Source of the DNA: Plasmodiophora brassicae
Lineage: Eukaryota > Endomyxa: Phytomyxea > Phytomyxea > Plasmodiophorida
Length of the DNA: 64,000 nt
NCBI GenBank assembly: GCA_036867785.1
Contig: CP145409.1
Coordinates: 1,488,001-1,552,000 of the forward strand
Direction of reading: 5' to 3'
Of this stretch, positions 56,877-64,000 are shown in pieces. The position numbers and the translations under genes were made by a program. The notes under the pieces are model-generated. The model worked only from the letters and a program-made list of their open reading frames with translations. It had not been told where the DNA came from and ran no database searches. Each line of letters starts with the position of its first letter. Within the stretch, counting starts at the first letter, position 1.

Positions 56877-58004
56877 TCAATAATCCCCATCCCATCCGTA
56901 CAGGTCCTGGTGTGGTACGCGCTCGATGTCGAATGCCTCCATATCCATTCGACGTCTATGGATGAAATTGGTGAGCCCGCATCCACAGCGAAACATGATT
57001 GAGAACTTGGGCTTTCTTAGGTCGAACCATTTCATGAGTCTCTTCCATTTGCGTTTAACTCCTCCACTTCCCCACTCGACACGTACGCGATACCCGCCGT
57101 GCATCTTGTTGAATGCGCGGAGGACGTCATTGTCAATTCCCTCTAGCTCCAGATCACGGGCACGCCCCATGACAAACATCTCCATTCCAAGATATCCTGG
57201 GTCCCCGAGAAGGTACTCGAAATACTGTTCGTCATCATCATGTGTGAAGTGTTCACGCCAGTTCGTGGCAAGGTTTAACTGCCGGAGTCAGTGGAATGAT
57301 CCAGGGTAGCCGGGGTCCACGTAGCGAATTAAGCCGAAGTGGTCGATGACAACGGTATTGTTCATGGCGTACATCTTCTTCCGGCCATTGAACCTACATT
57401 CGTGTTCTGGGTTGTTGTGAGGTCTGGGAATCCTGACCAGGGTTCCATCGATGTTCCCAATGCAGCCCGGCATTTCCGGTAACGTTCTACCCAGCGTCTT
57501 CCGCTCGTGTTCGTCAGGCCAGTATATCTCCTGTTCCAGGATCGCCTCATTGATGCAGGTAGCAACGAATATTGCGTCGTCGCAATGGGATAACTTCGCC
57601 CAATTCCACTTCCCGCTGTCGTAGACAAAGTTGTTGTCGTGCTTGAAGTGTAGAATGAAGCTGAGAAGCCGCTGTTCAGGACTGAGCTTGGGTGGTCGAC
57701 CACCAGTACCTCGAATCTCGCCCGTACTACGAGCATAGAGCTAAATTACTGGACACACAAGCGAGCACAACTCCTCGAATTCGCTTGCGGTGAAGTTCGT
57801 TGTCGCCCTAAATAACGATGGCCGTCGTAGAAGATATGCGAGCTCATCGCGAACGCCAATGTCTGGGTCAACATACACCTGATCATTAACGTTGTCGTCA
57901 AGTTCGTAGGGGTTGAAGAACTCATTCTTGTTGCCAATAGCCGCCATACAGCACCACGCCACCGCGTCAATCTCAAAGGAGTCATCGCTATCGTCAGAAT
58001 GCAT
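56877..58004 (-). pseudogene. Harbinger-type transposase 2 (DDE_Tnp_4), stop-containing
   Basis: One minus-strand frame runs from ATG 58,004 (MHSDDSDDSFEIDAVAW) to the stop at 56,877, about 375 residues, a normal family length. It contains two in-frame stops, near 57,738 (TAG) and 57,288 (TGA). Landmarks: RPPKLSPEQRLLSFILHFKH (near 57,680), CIGNIDGTLVRIPRP with the first D (near 57,440), YLLGDPGYLGMEMFVMGR with the second D (near 57,190) and RVEWGSGGVKRKWKRLMKWF with the catalytic E (near 57,060). All three acidic residues survive, so inactivation looks fairly recent. It belongs to a different Harbinger subgroup from element 1. Confidence 0.8.
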
Positions 58005-58028
58005 AGAGGTCGATAGACAGATCGAGAT

Positions 58029-58325
58029 CCAAGACAGCCTTCTAAGAAGATTCTGGCGTAGCCGAGCAGTGTCGAGGACAATGTCGTACCACCGACACAC
58101 GGTGACCCTGTGACTGTGCGCGACTGCGTAACGTCCACGGCAGAGGCTCCGCCACTGTCGCCGTGGTCGGTAACGGCTTGGCGAGCCCTGTTACACAGCT
58201 TTACGTCGCCATCGTCTCGCGCCGATGTCGGTCGGAATAAATCACTTCGTTATTGTCTTCCTTAAGCAGGAGGCCCCAAGACAGCTTCTAAGAAGATTCT
58301 GGCGTAGCCGCGCGCGCAGGAGGCC
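58029..58325. repeat. about 50-bp tandem duplication containing a solo LTR
   Basis: CCAAGACAGC followed by TTCTAAGAAGATTCTGGCGT and AGCCG...CAGGAGGCC occurs twice. The first unit (58,029-58,069 plus 58,265-58,275) is opened by the solo LTR and the second is at 58,276-58,325. The duplication must predate or accompany the LTR insertion. Confidence 0.8.
58070..58264 (+). repeat. solo LTR of the copia-B family
   Basis: 195 bp, similar along its whole length to copia-B LTRs (TGTCGAGGACAATGTCGTACC at the left, AATAAATCACTTCGTTATTG near the right) but with many substitutions, so it is older than the array copies. AGCAG flanks both sides (58,065-58,069 and 58,265-58,269). It arose by LTR-LTR recombination of a full copy. 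Confidence 0.88.
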
Positions 58326-58543
58326 CTAACTGGTAGCCAGCCACACTCAGTTGATCAGGTTTGCGGATAATCGACAAAACTGAATGTCAGCTGTAACTGG
58401 TAGCCAGAACTGTGAGAAACTGGTAGGCAAGTTTGCGGATAACTTTAATGAGACAAATGTGTCTGCGCTGCATCACTTGTCAGATACGTCGCTGATACAT
58501 CGAGCAAAAACGTAATCCCGCTGCATCGGATTTCTGTCCAGTG
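58326..58543. other. non-coding segment ending CCAGTG
   Basis: No gene. It contains repeated TAACTGGTAGCCAG (near 58,327 and 58,397) and TTTGCGGATAA (near 58,361 and 58,433) motifs, and stops at TGTCCAGTG, where Gypsy A2 sequence begins. It may be the subterminal region of a DNA transposon, perhaps the one carrying Harbinger transposase 2. Confidence 0.4.
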
Positions 58544-59992
58544 AGACGATACGCTGATGGGAAATTGAACATGACGGCGACGATGAAGAAGCATCTTCAA
58601 CATTCGAGTCACAAGCTCTTGGTGGAAGATCTAGCTGACTGCCGATAGAATGCGAGCGAGAAGCGTGTCGAAATCAAGGTTCTATGGGAGGGATTCGAAG
58701 AAGCAGACGCCACATGGGAACCAGCGGACATCATAATCGAGGACGTACCGACGATGGTTCACGATCTGTATGATCGACTGGGAGGTGACCACCCTCAGGC
58801 GGAAGCTTTGCGATCATTGTCGGACTCCGCGGCGACGAACTCGAATCGCCGACCTACCCTGACACGACGTAAAGGAAACGGAACACGACGTCAGAGGACT
58901 AAACGACAACGGAATCGACGATATGATGACTAACCGGCACGAACATGGAAAAGAGGCTGGTCGAACGCTGCCCTAACTGTACTTGGGCAACGGTGGAGCA
59001 TCGACGCGAGAACGGAAAGGACGGCGATCGAACGCACGGTGCGCGGAGCACTTGCGTGGGCATGGGGCCCGAAACACTGGGTATGGAACTCAGTCTAGGA
59101 ACATTCAGCAAATTGGCCACTGAATGGGATGTACCGATGGAAACTACCGGTATGGAAAGTCGCATGCGCAGGTCGGATCCTAATGGCTGGATTGTGGCAG
59201 TCATCGGACCCCTAAGGGCTGGGCTTCGATGAACCGATATCGGATGGGAATGGAACTGGCCACGGATGCTCATGGCCGGACGCGGTGTGTGCATTCGTGG
59301 TGGTTGCGAGCGGAACTCACTGGACGCAGTAGTGAGCTCACAACCGGCGCTGATGTAGTGTGTTGGACGCAACTCACAGAATCAGTGCATGGGGAATTGG
59401 AACGGGATGGATCTGGAATTTGGTGCATGGAATTGGAACGGGTGCCTTAATGTCGGAAACGGGATGTACGACTTGTCGCACATCACAATGGGACGATTGG
59501 AAGGATCATTGGGAACTGGAAACGTTTGGTGACTCGCGTGAATGATTTGGAATGGATGGGTGCCTGTAAGTAGGTGACCACCTCCCATGTGGGGGTGGAT
59601 GTCGTCAGTATGGCTAAGAAGAGTTTGTTCAACGTTAACTTGGACCAGCGAATCTGATTCACTCAATCCGTCCTTATTGCGATGAGTCCACTTTCAAGAA
59701 ACGGGCGTGGCCAATCTGAACATGCACACGAACCCTGCGGCGCCTACGTATCGCACGGACTCAGCAGCAAGCCTTCCTATCTCTACTGCATCCAGGTCAT
59801 GTTCGGAAAAGGGCAGTGTAGACGGTGGAACGATGCAGCATGCCCTGTCGCAGCCAGAGATACCAAGAATAGCATATACGGGAGGCAGCCCTAAGACCAG
59901 GGAGTCCGTACGGCATGCGGGAGGAAGCCGCGAGGAGGGGGAACGATCCGAGGTCTGGGACCTTGGACCAGGAGTGTTTGGGTAAACATCAC
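58544..59992 (+). mobile_element. Ty3/Gypsy element A2, 3' fragment
   Basis: It aligns with 1,224-2,736 of A1: the end of the integrase region and chromodomain (58,544-58,920), then the long non-coding 3' region. It is cut at the left by the CCAGTG terminus. It differs from A1 by many substitutions and small length changes and carries several breaks, so it is an older fossil. Confidence 0.8.
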
Positions 59993-60376
59993 TACAACAG
60001 GCGTCTTCGCGAGAACGATGACAAGGCTCGAGTCGCGGTCGGCTGTCCCTGAGGCTGCGGGGTGAAACAGGAGATCATCGGCCAGTTTAACTGTGCCCGT
60101 ATCATATCAATAAAACAGCAGCTGGTATTTTATGTCCGCGCCACCAATAATCAACAACGGATGATTCAAGACCAGCCAAACCCCACGCCGATCACGAGGA
60201 AAGCCGGATCCAACTCTGGGCTAAATGCAGATCGTGGCTGAATGCCCTCTGCCCTCATAATCCCAAAGGTTCGGCGTCAATAACAGGCGGTTCTGCGGGC
60301 TGCTCCCTCTCGCCACTGCGTTACGAGTTATTCTCGCAGTTGAGAAGCCGGTTCTCGTTGAAAATGATTTGCCTGT
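59993..60376. other. no recognised feature
   Basis: No open frame with family resemblance and no clear repeat. It begins just after the CTACAACA motif ending Gypsy A2. A TATCAATAAAACAG stretch near 60,105 looks like a polyadenylation signal but has no assigned gene. Confidence 0.5.
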
Positions 60377-60800
60377 TTATCCGATGACATGTAACTCGTC
60401 AAATTTAAACACGTGGCAGTGGCCGGCCTCACCAATCGTGGAGACAGACGAGTTTGGAATGGTTAGAAGTTGATCTTCGTACACAGGAGTCACTTCAGGT
60501 TCGTTAACCACTGTTTCGTCATTGGCGGCTGAGTACCCATGGATTACGCAGCCAGTCAAACCTTCCACGACTCCATGGGCAATAACGAAACCTGATGCGT
60601 TCGTCACCTGAACTTTGGCGCCGACGTCAATCAACCCGTCCCGCTCGAGGACGATCAATCGTTTAGTACGAGTACAGGCCGGTGCGCTTCTGGAATATTG
60701 AACCAATGCGTGGTTGAGCGAGATTCATACTTCGCTGGATGCGGAACATTGATGCCAACGAGCGCTGTAGGCTGGAGAGAACTTCCTGACACTCCTTTTA
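60377..60800 (-). pseudogene. unrecognised coding remnant
   Basis: A minus-strand open frame (60,377-60,706) reads LIDVGAKVQVTNASGFVIAH and later CHVFKFDELHVIG before its stop. Just upstream, another frame reads HWFNIPEAHRPVLVLN, suggesting one frame change near 60,660. There is no ATG in the first frame. I do not recognise the family; the VTNASGFVIAHGVVEGL part looks like a small beta-barrel. It lies downstream of the pogo-like HTH frame on the same strand and may belong to the same gene, with a GTAAGT donor near 60,895. Confidence 0.35.
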
Positions 60801-61133
60801 CAGCTTGCAGGGATAACGCCAGCGTGGCCGACGAACTCTTGCAATGATTTTGTCGCTGTCAGAGCTTCAGAAGTGGACATGGGCACTTACTCCTTGAAAT
60901 CGTCGTCGTTTTCACCAGAGCTCTCAGGATGAATGTTCTATGCATCTGATCTTTTCCCGATCTTTGAGCCACTTAGAGCATCTCCACCGCGTGCGGGAAA
61001 ATGATACGCCAAATCCCTTGGGTTGCAGTTTCTTGGGACCGTCTGAAAAAGCTTTGCAGTAAATTGCAATTTTTTTCCCACCGCGACGACGCAATTTGCG
61101 CGCCTGCAAACTTGTCTGGGGCAGGACATCACG

Positions 61134-61835
61134 ATGGAGCAGTGGTGGGAAGCTTTTCAGAAACTCGTCCGGGAGGCGCAGAATGACAGGGATGAAGATG
61201 AAAAGGTGCTGGAGTTCTTTCCCGACATGTTCGACGCTTCCAATGCGAGTCAGGCCGACAGTACCGACGTCAAACGGGGTGGCTCTCGTCCTGGCCGACG
61301 GCCGAACTTGCCTGGAGACCGTGTCGCTGCAGACCTGCGCATCCGACAAGACTACTTCGACCGGGTCCCGCTCTATGGTGAAAAACTGTTCACGCGTCGC
61401 TTTAGAATGGGGTAACGATCGCTTCCAAGAAGTGTCCTGTCATAATAATACATTCCGGTAGGCGAACGCTGTTCGAGCTTTTAATGAAGGAAGTATATCT
61501 TGAGGACGAGTACTTCATTCAACTTGTCGATGCGTTGGGTGTACCAGGCCTGTCGACAATTCAAACGTGTACAGCAGCGAACCGCGCGCCTGTGCTATGG
61601 GTTACCGGCCGACGTCGCGCTCGACGAGTATATCAAGATCGGGGAGTGTACGGCCCTTGAATCCTTCAAGGCAGTGAACAAATCACCGCATGTGATGAGG
61701 CTGGCAGTTGTCTGTAGCGTGTCAACTGTGTGATCGTTCGACGGTTTGGAGCAGTGTACCTGCGCAAGCCCACAGCTGCCGATGTCGACCGCTAACTCAA
61801 AGACAACGCGGCTACAGGCTTCCCTGACATGTTCG
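61134..61835 (+). pseudogene. Harbinger transposase N-terminal fragment in element 3
   Basis: ATG 61,134 (MEQWWEAFQKLVREAQND) leads to GGSRPGRRPNLPGDRVAADL and YGEKLFTRRFRMG near 61,410, the usual N-terminal signature of plant-like Harbinger transposases. Other frames continue with GVPGLSTIQTCTAANR, CYGLPADVALDEYIKIGE and CTALESFKAV (to about 61,680), and VYLRKPTAADVDR / GFPDMFGS (to about 61,835). At least three frame changes and a stop are present. The catalytic DGS...D...E domain is deleted: the text breaks off just before it. Confidence 0.75.
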
Positions 61836-62104
61836 GCTCTTTCAGCGAACTTAGAAACGTCTCGCTGAATGGTGCTCCATTTCGACTGCAGAGAACGTGC
61901 CGATCGCGCCCCGGCACTGGGGTTGCTGCAGAAATGGGCCTCGCCCTGTCCCTGTTGCAGGGTTCTGGGACACGTTCAACCACGAGCGGGCCAACTGAGC
62001 ATATTCCGCATCAATTAAGTTGTGCCTCGCTGCGAACGCTTCGCCTCGCCGTCCTGACGGTTCCCACTGGGCTCCATCGTTTTGGCGATGCAGTCGTAGC
62101 GCGA

Positions 62105-62133
62105 CGCCTGAAAATCCGACGGATATTCAGGCG
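62105..62133. repeat. 29-bp hairpin in Harbinger element 3
   Basis: CGCCTGAAAATCCG and CGGATATTCAGGCG form 14-bp arms with one mismatch around a single central A. It lies about 130 bp inside the right end and may be part of the subterminal binding region. Confidence 0.7.
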
Positions 62134-62525
62134 CCGAGGGCCAAAATTGCGTCGCCTGCAAAATATTTGCAGTTTGACGCTCTGCGGTGGAGACGAGAAA
62201 CGGAATCCGGATCTGAAAAATAGCGATGCAGTGCGGTTTTGCGTACGCGGTGGAGATGCTCTTAGAGACTGCAGAGCGATCAACGCCAAAACGATCCGCC
62301 GCCGTCTGATGGGATATGCCCGCGTTGGCCTCTACGTACTCTATCACATTGAGCTTGCCCTCATTCGTGGCCCGATGCCGAGACCTTTTATCACCGGAAG
62401 CCATCAGACAATGGGTCACAACGAGAGTTGATCTTCGATCGTGCGCCGAGTCCCGGAGCAAACCCGTCCGGAGATGGTCGCACCCGGTAGACATGGTTGC
62501 TCCGTGCCACTGTCGGGGACAGTGT

Positions 62526-62622
62526 TGTCGGATTTTGTTTAAACGTTTAAACGAAAAACGTTTTTTTGTATGTTTATTAAACATATGTTTAAACGTTTGA
62601 CCCAACCTGGACGTTTAAACAT
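62526..62622. repeat. left GTTTAAAC palindrome cluster of the hAT element
   Basis: Several GTTTAAACG/ATGTTTAAACG motifs occur within 100 bp of the left end. The same octamer fills the zone near the right end, so it is a likely subterminal binding motif. Confidence 0.75.
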
Positions 62623-62760
62623 GTAACGTTACAGTACCTCCAGTGCCCTAATATACGTCGGCCCGGTCCGTACGTGGCGCACTGCCCCACAGAAGCGGCC
62701 TGTCGCGTAGCGGGGTATCTCGTGTCATTTTGTGCCCTTGGGGGTGGCGTCGTATCGGTT

Positions 62761-62859
62761 ATGGCGAGCAAAGGCGGTCGGCGCCCTTCTGAAGCGCGGA
62801 AGTTCTTCCATAAACTGGAGGAGAAATGCAATGGCTCCCAGTTTTGGTTTGCTGTGTGA
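62761..62859 (+). pseudogene. BED-like N-terminal scrap in the hAT element
   Basis: ATG 62,761 opens MASKGGRRPSEARKFFHKLE and continues NGSQFWFAV before a stop. The SKGGR-P-S....F pattern is the normal start of hAT BED-finger proteins in plants and oomycetes. The zinc ligands are lost. A longer plus frame at 62,983-63,336, rich in D/H/E, resembles nothing known. Confidence 0.45.
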
Positions 62860-63384
62860 GCGTGCCCACGTCGCAGACCCCGATACGGTCTTGCACTCGG
62901 GATCGTACGGAGAAACGCAATAGGCGATCTCTGACAGGCATGGGCAATAAATACACATCTTTGGTGTGACTTCATTCGAAGGGTGACTGAGCACGATGTC
63001 GACGACCTGGATCACGGGCACCCACACCCCGCTGGCCTTGCAGATGAGGAAGGTCAGGCAGGCGACGGATCGGATCACGGTCAAGATGGCCGCGAACAGC
63101 GCCAAGTAGTCGACGTCCTCCAAGAATGGACAGAGGTCCTCGACGCGCTCGCGGCCAGCTGGGAGTGCTGTCGACGACACGAGGCTGCTGAGGTGGAGGC
63201 CATGGAACAAGAGGTGGTTCGACCGGCGTTGCCCGATCACAATGACAAGAATTGGCGCCAGGAACCGTCTGGCGCCAAACTGCAAGGTATGCGAGGTCGT
63301 AAGTGCTTGCTACAGGACTTGTTCCTGCGTATTTGAGGCCAAAGACCGGGACTTCTATCAGTAAACAACTATCGTTCTATTATT

Positions 63385-63770
63385 AGATGTTTAAATATAA
63401 AAACATGTTTAAACATGAATAAACATGATTAAACATGAAAAACATGTTCATTTCATGTTTAAACATGAAAAAACATGTTCATGATTAAACATGAAAAAAG
63501 TATTCATGAAAAACATGTTTAAACATGAAAACAAAACATGTTTAAACATGAAAAACATGATTAAACATGAAAAACATGTTCATTTCATGTTTAAACATGA
63601 AAAAACATGTTCATGATTAACATGAAAAAAAGTATTCATGAAAAACATGTTTAAACATGAAAACAAAACATGTTTAAACATGAAAACAAAACATGTTTAA
63701 ACATGAAAAAACATGTTTAAACATGAAAAAACATGTTTAAACATGAAAAAACATGTTTAAACGTTTTTTC
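63385..63770. repeat. AT-rich ATGTTTAAACATGAAAAA minisatellite
   Basis: About 390 bp made almost only of ACATGTTTAAACATGAAAAA-type units of about 20 bp and a longer higher-order repeat of roughly 110 bp (two similar blocks near 63,425-63,540 and 63,555-63,680). Nearly every unit has the palindrome ATGTTTAAACAT, so the strand can fold on itself. Confidence 0.85.
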
Positions 63771-63796
63771 CTCAGAGCACCTTTTTATCAACACTG

Positions 63797-64000
63797 TCGG
63801 GGACATGCTCCCTGCCACCGACGTCGGGCACTCTGTCCTGGGACAATTATCCATATTTCCCCCAGTTTAAGTCACAGCCACCTAAACTCTGTAAAGTCAA
63901 GCTCAAACTCAATCCGGATCCCAGCTCCAGCCCGTTCCTGCCCGGCCCAGTGGCTTGACCAGTTGCAGTCAGTGGCTCAGTTCCTATATTCTGAAGCGAC
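63797..64000. other. no recognised feature
   Basis: Flank of the hAT element up to the window edge; contains pyrimidine-rich stretches and no supported gene. Confidence 0.5.

Larger units (their letters stand above)
60976..62261 (+). mobile_element. non-autonomous PIF/Harbinger element 3
   Basis: 1,286 bp with terminal inverted repeats GAGCATCTCCACCGCGT at both ends and TTA duplications (60,973-60,975 and 62,262-62,264), the standard PIF/Harbinger target. It interrupts the pogo-like HTH frame. It keeps the first part of a transposase gene but not the catalytic domain, so it could move only with help from another copy. Subterminal GCGCCTGCAAA / GCGTCGCCTGCAAA motifs occur near both ends. Confidence 0.88.
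60895..62404 (-). pseudogene. pogo/CENP-B-type HTH gene, split by a Harbinger insertion
   Basis: From ATG 62,404 the frame reads MASGDKRSRHRATNEGKLNV, then ADRFGVDRSAVSK, a CENP-B N-terminal (psq/pogo) helix-turn-helix. It stops at the Harbinger border. On the other side (below 60,973) the frame resumes as WLKDREKIRCIEHSS, so the pre-insertion text was SAVSKWLKDREKI, typical of this fold. The HTH binds transposon ends or centromeric-type DNA in relatives. A stop follows shortly and a GTAAGT donor lies near 60,895. No DDE domain was recognised, so it may be a pogo remnant or a host CENP-B-like gene fragment. Confidence 0.6.
62521..63796 (+). mobile_element. non-autonomous hAT element
   Basis: About 1,276 bp bounded by AGTGTTG at the left and CAACACTG at the right (CAGTG-type hAT ends). 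The 8-bp direct repeat TCGGGGAC stands outside both (62,513-62,520 and 63,797-63,804), as expected for hAT. Because one C/G is shared, the ends could be shifted by one base. Inside are a short BED-like start and two zones rich in GTTTAAAC palindromes next to the ends. No transposase catalytic domain is present. Confidence 0.7.

Noticed and set aside
60924-61349. 141-residue minus-strand frame in Harbinger element 3
   Set aside because: It mirrors the transposase N-terminal fragment on the plus strand. Only its final residues (WLKDREKIRC...) belong to the interrupted HTH gene.
62725-63285. 186-residue minus-strand frame in the hAT element
   Set aside because: No family resemblance, runs against the BED-like start, and has no supporting signals.
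63385-63770. Regular short repeats resembling a CRISPR array
   Set aside because: Repeats run directly into one another with no unique spacers, are palindromic and AT-rich, and lie inside a hAT element in a eukaryotic setting.
1-64000. A novel defence, metabolic or signalling gene system
   Set aside because: Every well-supported coding region is a retroelement or DNA transposon gene or a scrap of one; no conserved non-transposon gene set was found.

Overview
The window is a eukaryotic transposon nest with no convincing ordinary host gene. The mixture points to an oomycete-like (Phytophthora-type) genome: chromodomain Ty3/Gypsy elements, short-LTR Copia elements, several PIF/Harbinger transposases, a CACTA transposon with short introns, hAT and pogo-like remnants, and moderate GC. 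That is a judgement from family resemblance, not a proven assignment. No rRNA, tRNA or CRISPR array was seen.

Left part (1-11,082). A Gypsy integrase-chromodomain fragment (A1) runs in from the left edge. A minus-strand Harbinger transposase remnant follows (2.8-4.1 kb), ending near a CCAGTG terminus that abuts a 5'-truncated Gypsy (B, 4,324-9,676). Gypsy B has two 134-bp LTRs on its right, separated by 79 bp that is mostly antisense pol. It sits against a minus-strand Gypsy (D).

Middle (11,083-25,133). Gypsy D is split by a CACTA transposon (11,083-22,128) with CACTGGGAAAAATTC inverted ends and AAG at both borders. The CACTA transposase gene is itself split by a young, whole-looking Gypsy (C, 15,929-21,596) with identical 117-bp LTRs and GCTTG target-site duplications.

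Right-centre (25,134-56,491). A 9,983-bp unit is repeated head to tail: three full copies plus a partial fourth, about half the window. Each unit holds a 5.3-kb Copia (copia-A), a palindrome, a decayed CACTA-like transposase carrying a 949-bp non-autonomous Copia (copia-B), and the 5' part of a BED-like gene. Marker bases suggest that unequal exchange between two non-allelic copia-A insertions built the array. The last copia-A is cut off and runs in frame into a SHOCT-like tail.

Right end (56,492-64,000). A second Harbinger transposase pseudogene, a solo copia-B LTR inside a small duplication, and a second fragment of the first Gypsy family (A2) are followed by a pogo-like HTH reading frame. 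That frame is split by a non-autonomous Harbinger with TTA duplications. A non-autonomous hAT with 8-bp duplications and dense GTTTAAAC repeats comes last.

All genes seen serve transposition: capsid, protease, reverse transcriptase and integrase in the retroelements, and transposases in the DNA elements. I did not find a new defence, metabolic or signalling system. The most notable features are the recombination-built array and the shared, apparently tRNA-Asn-derived primer site of the two Copia families.
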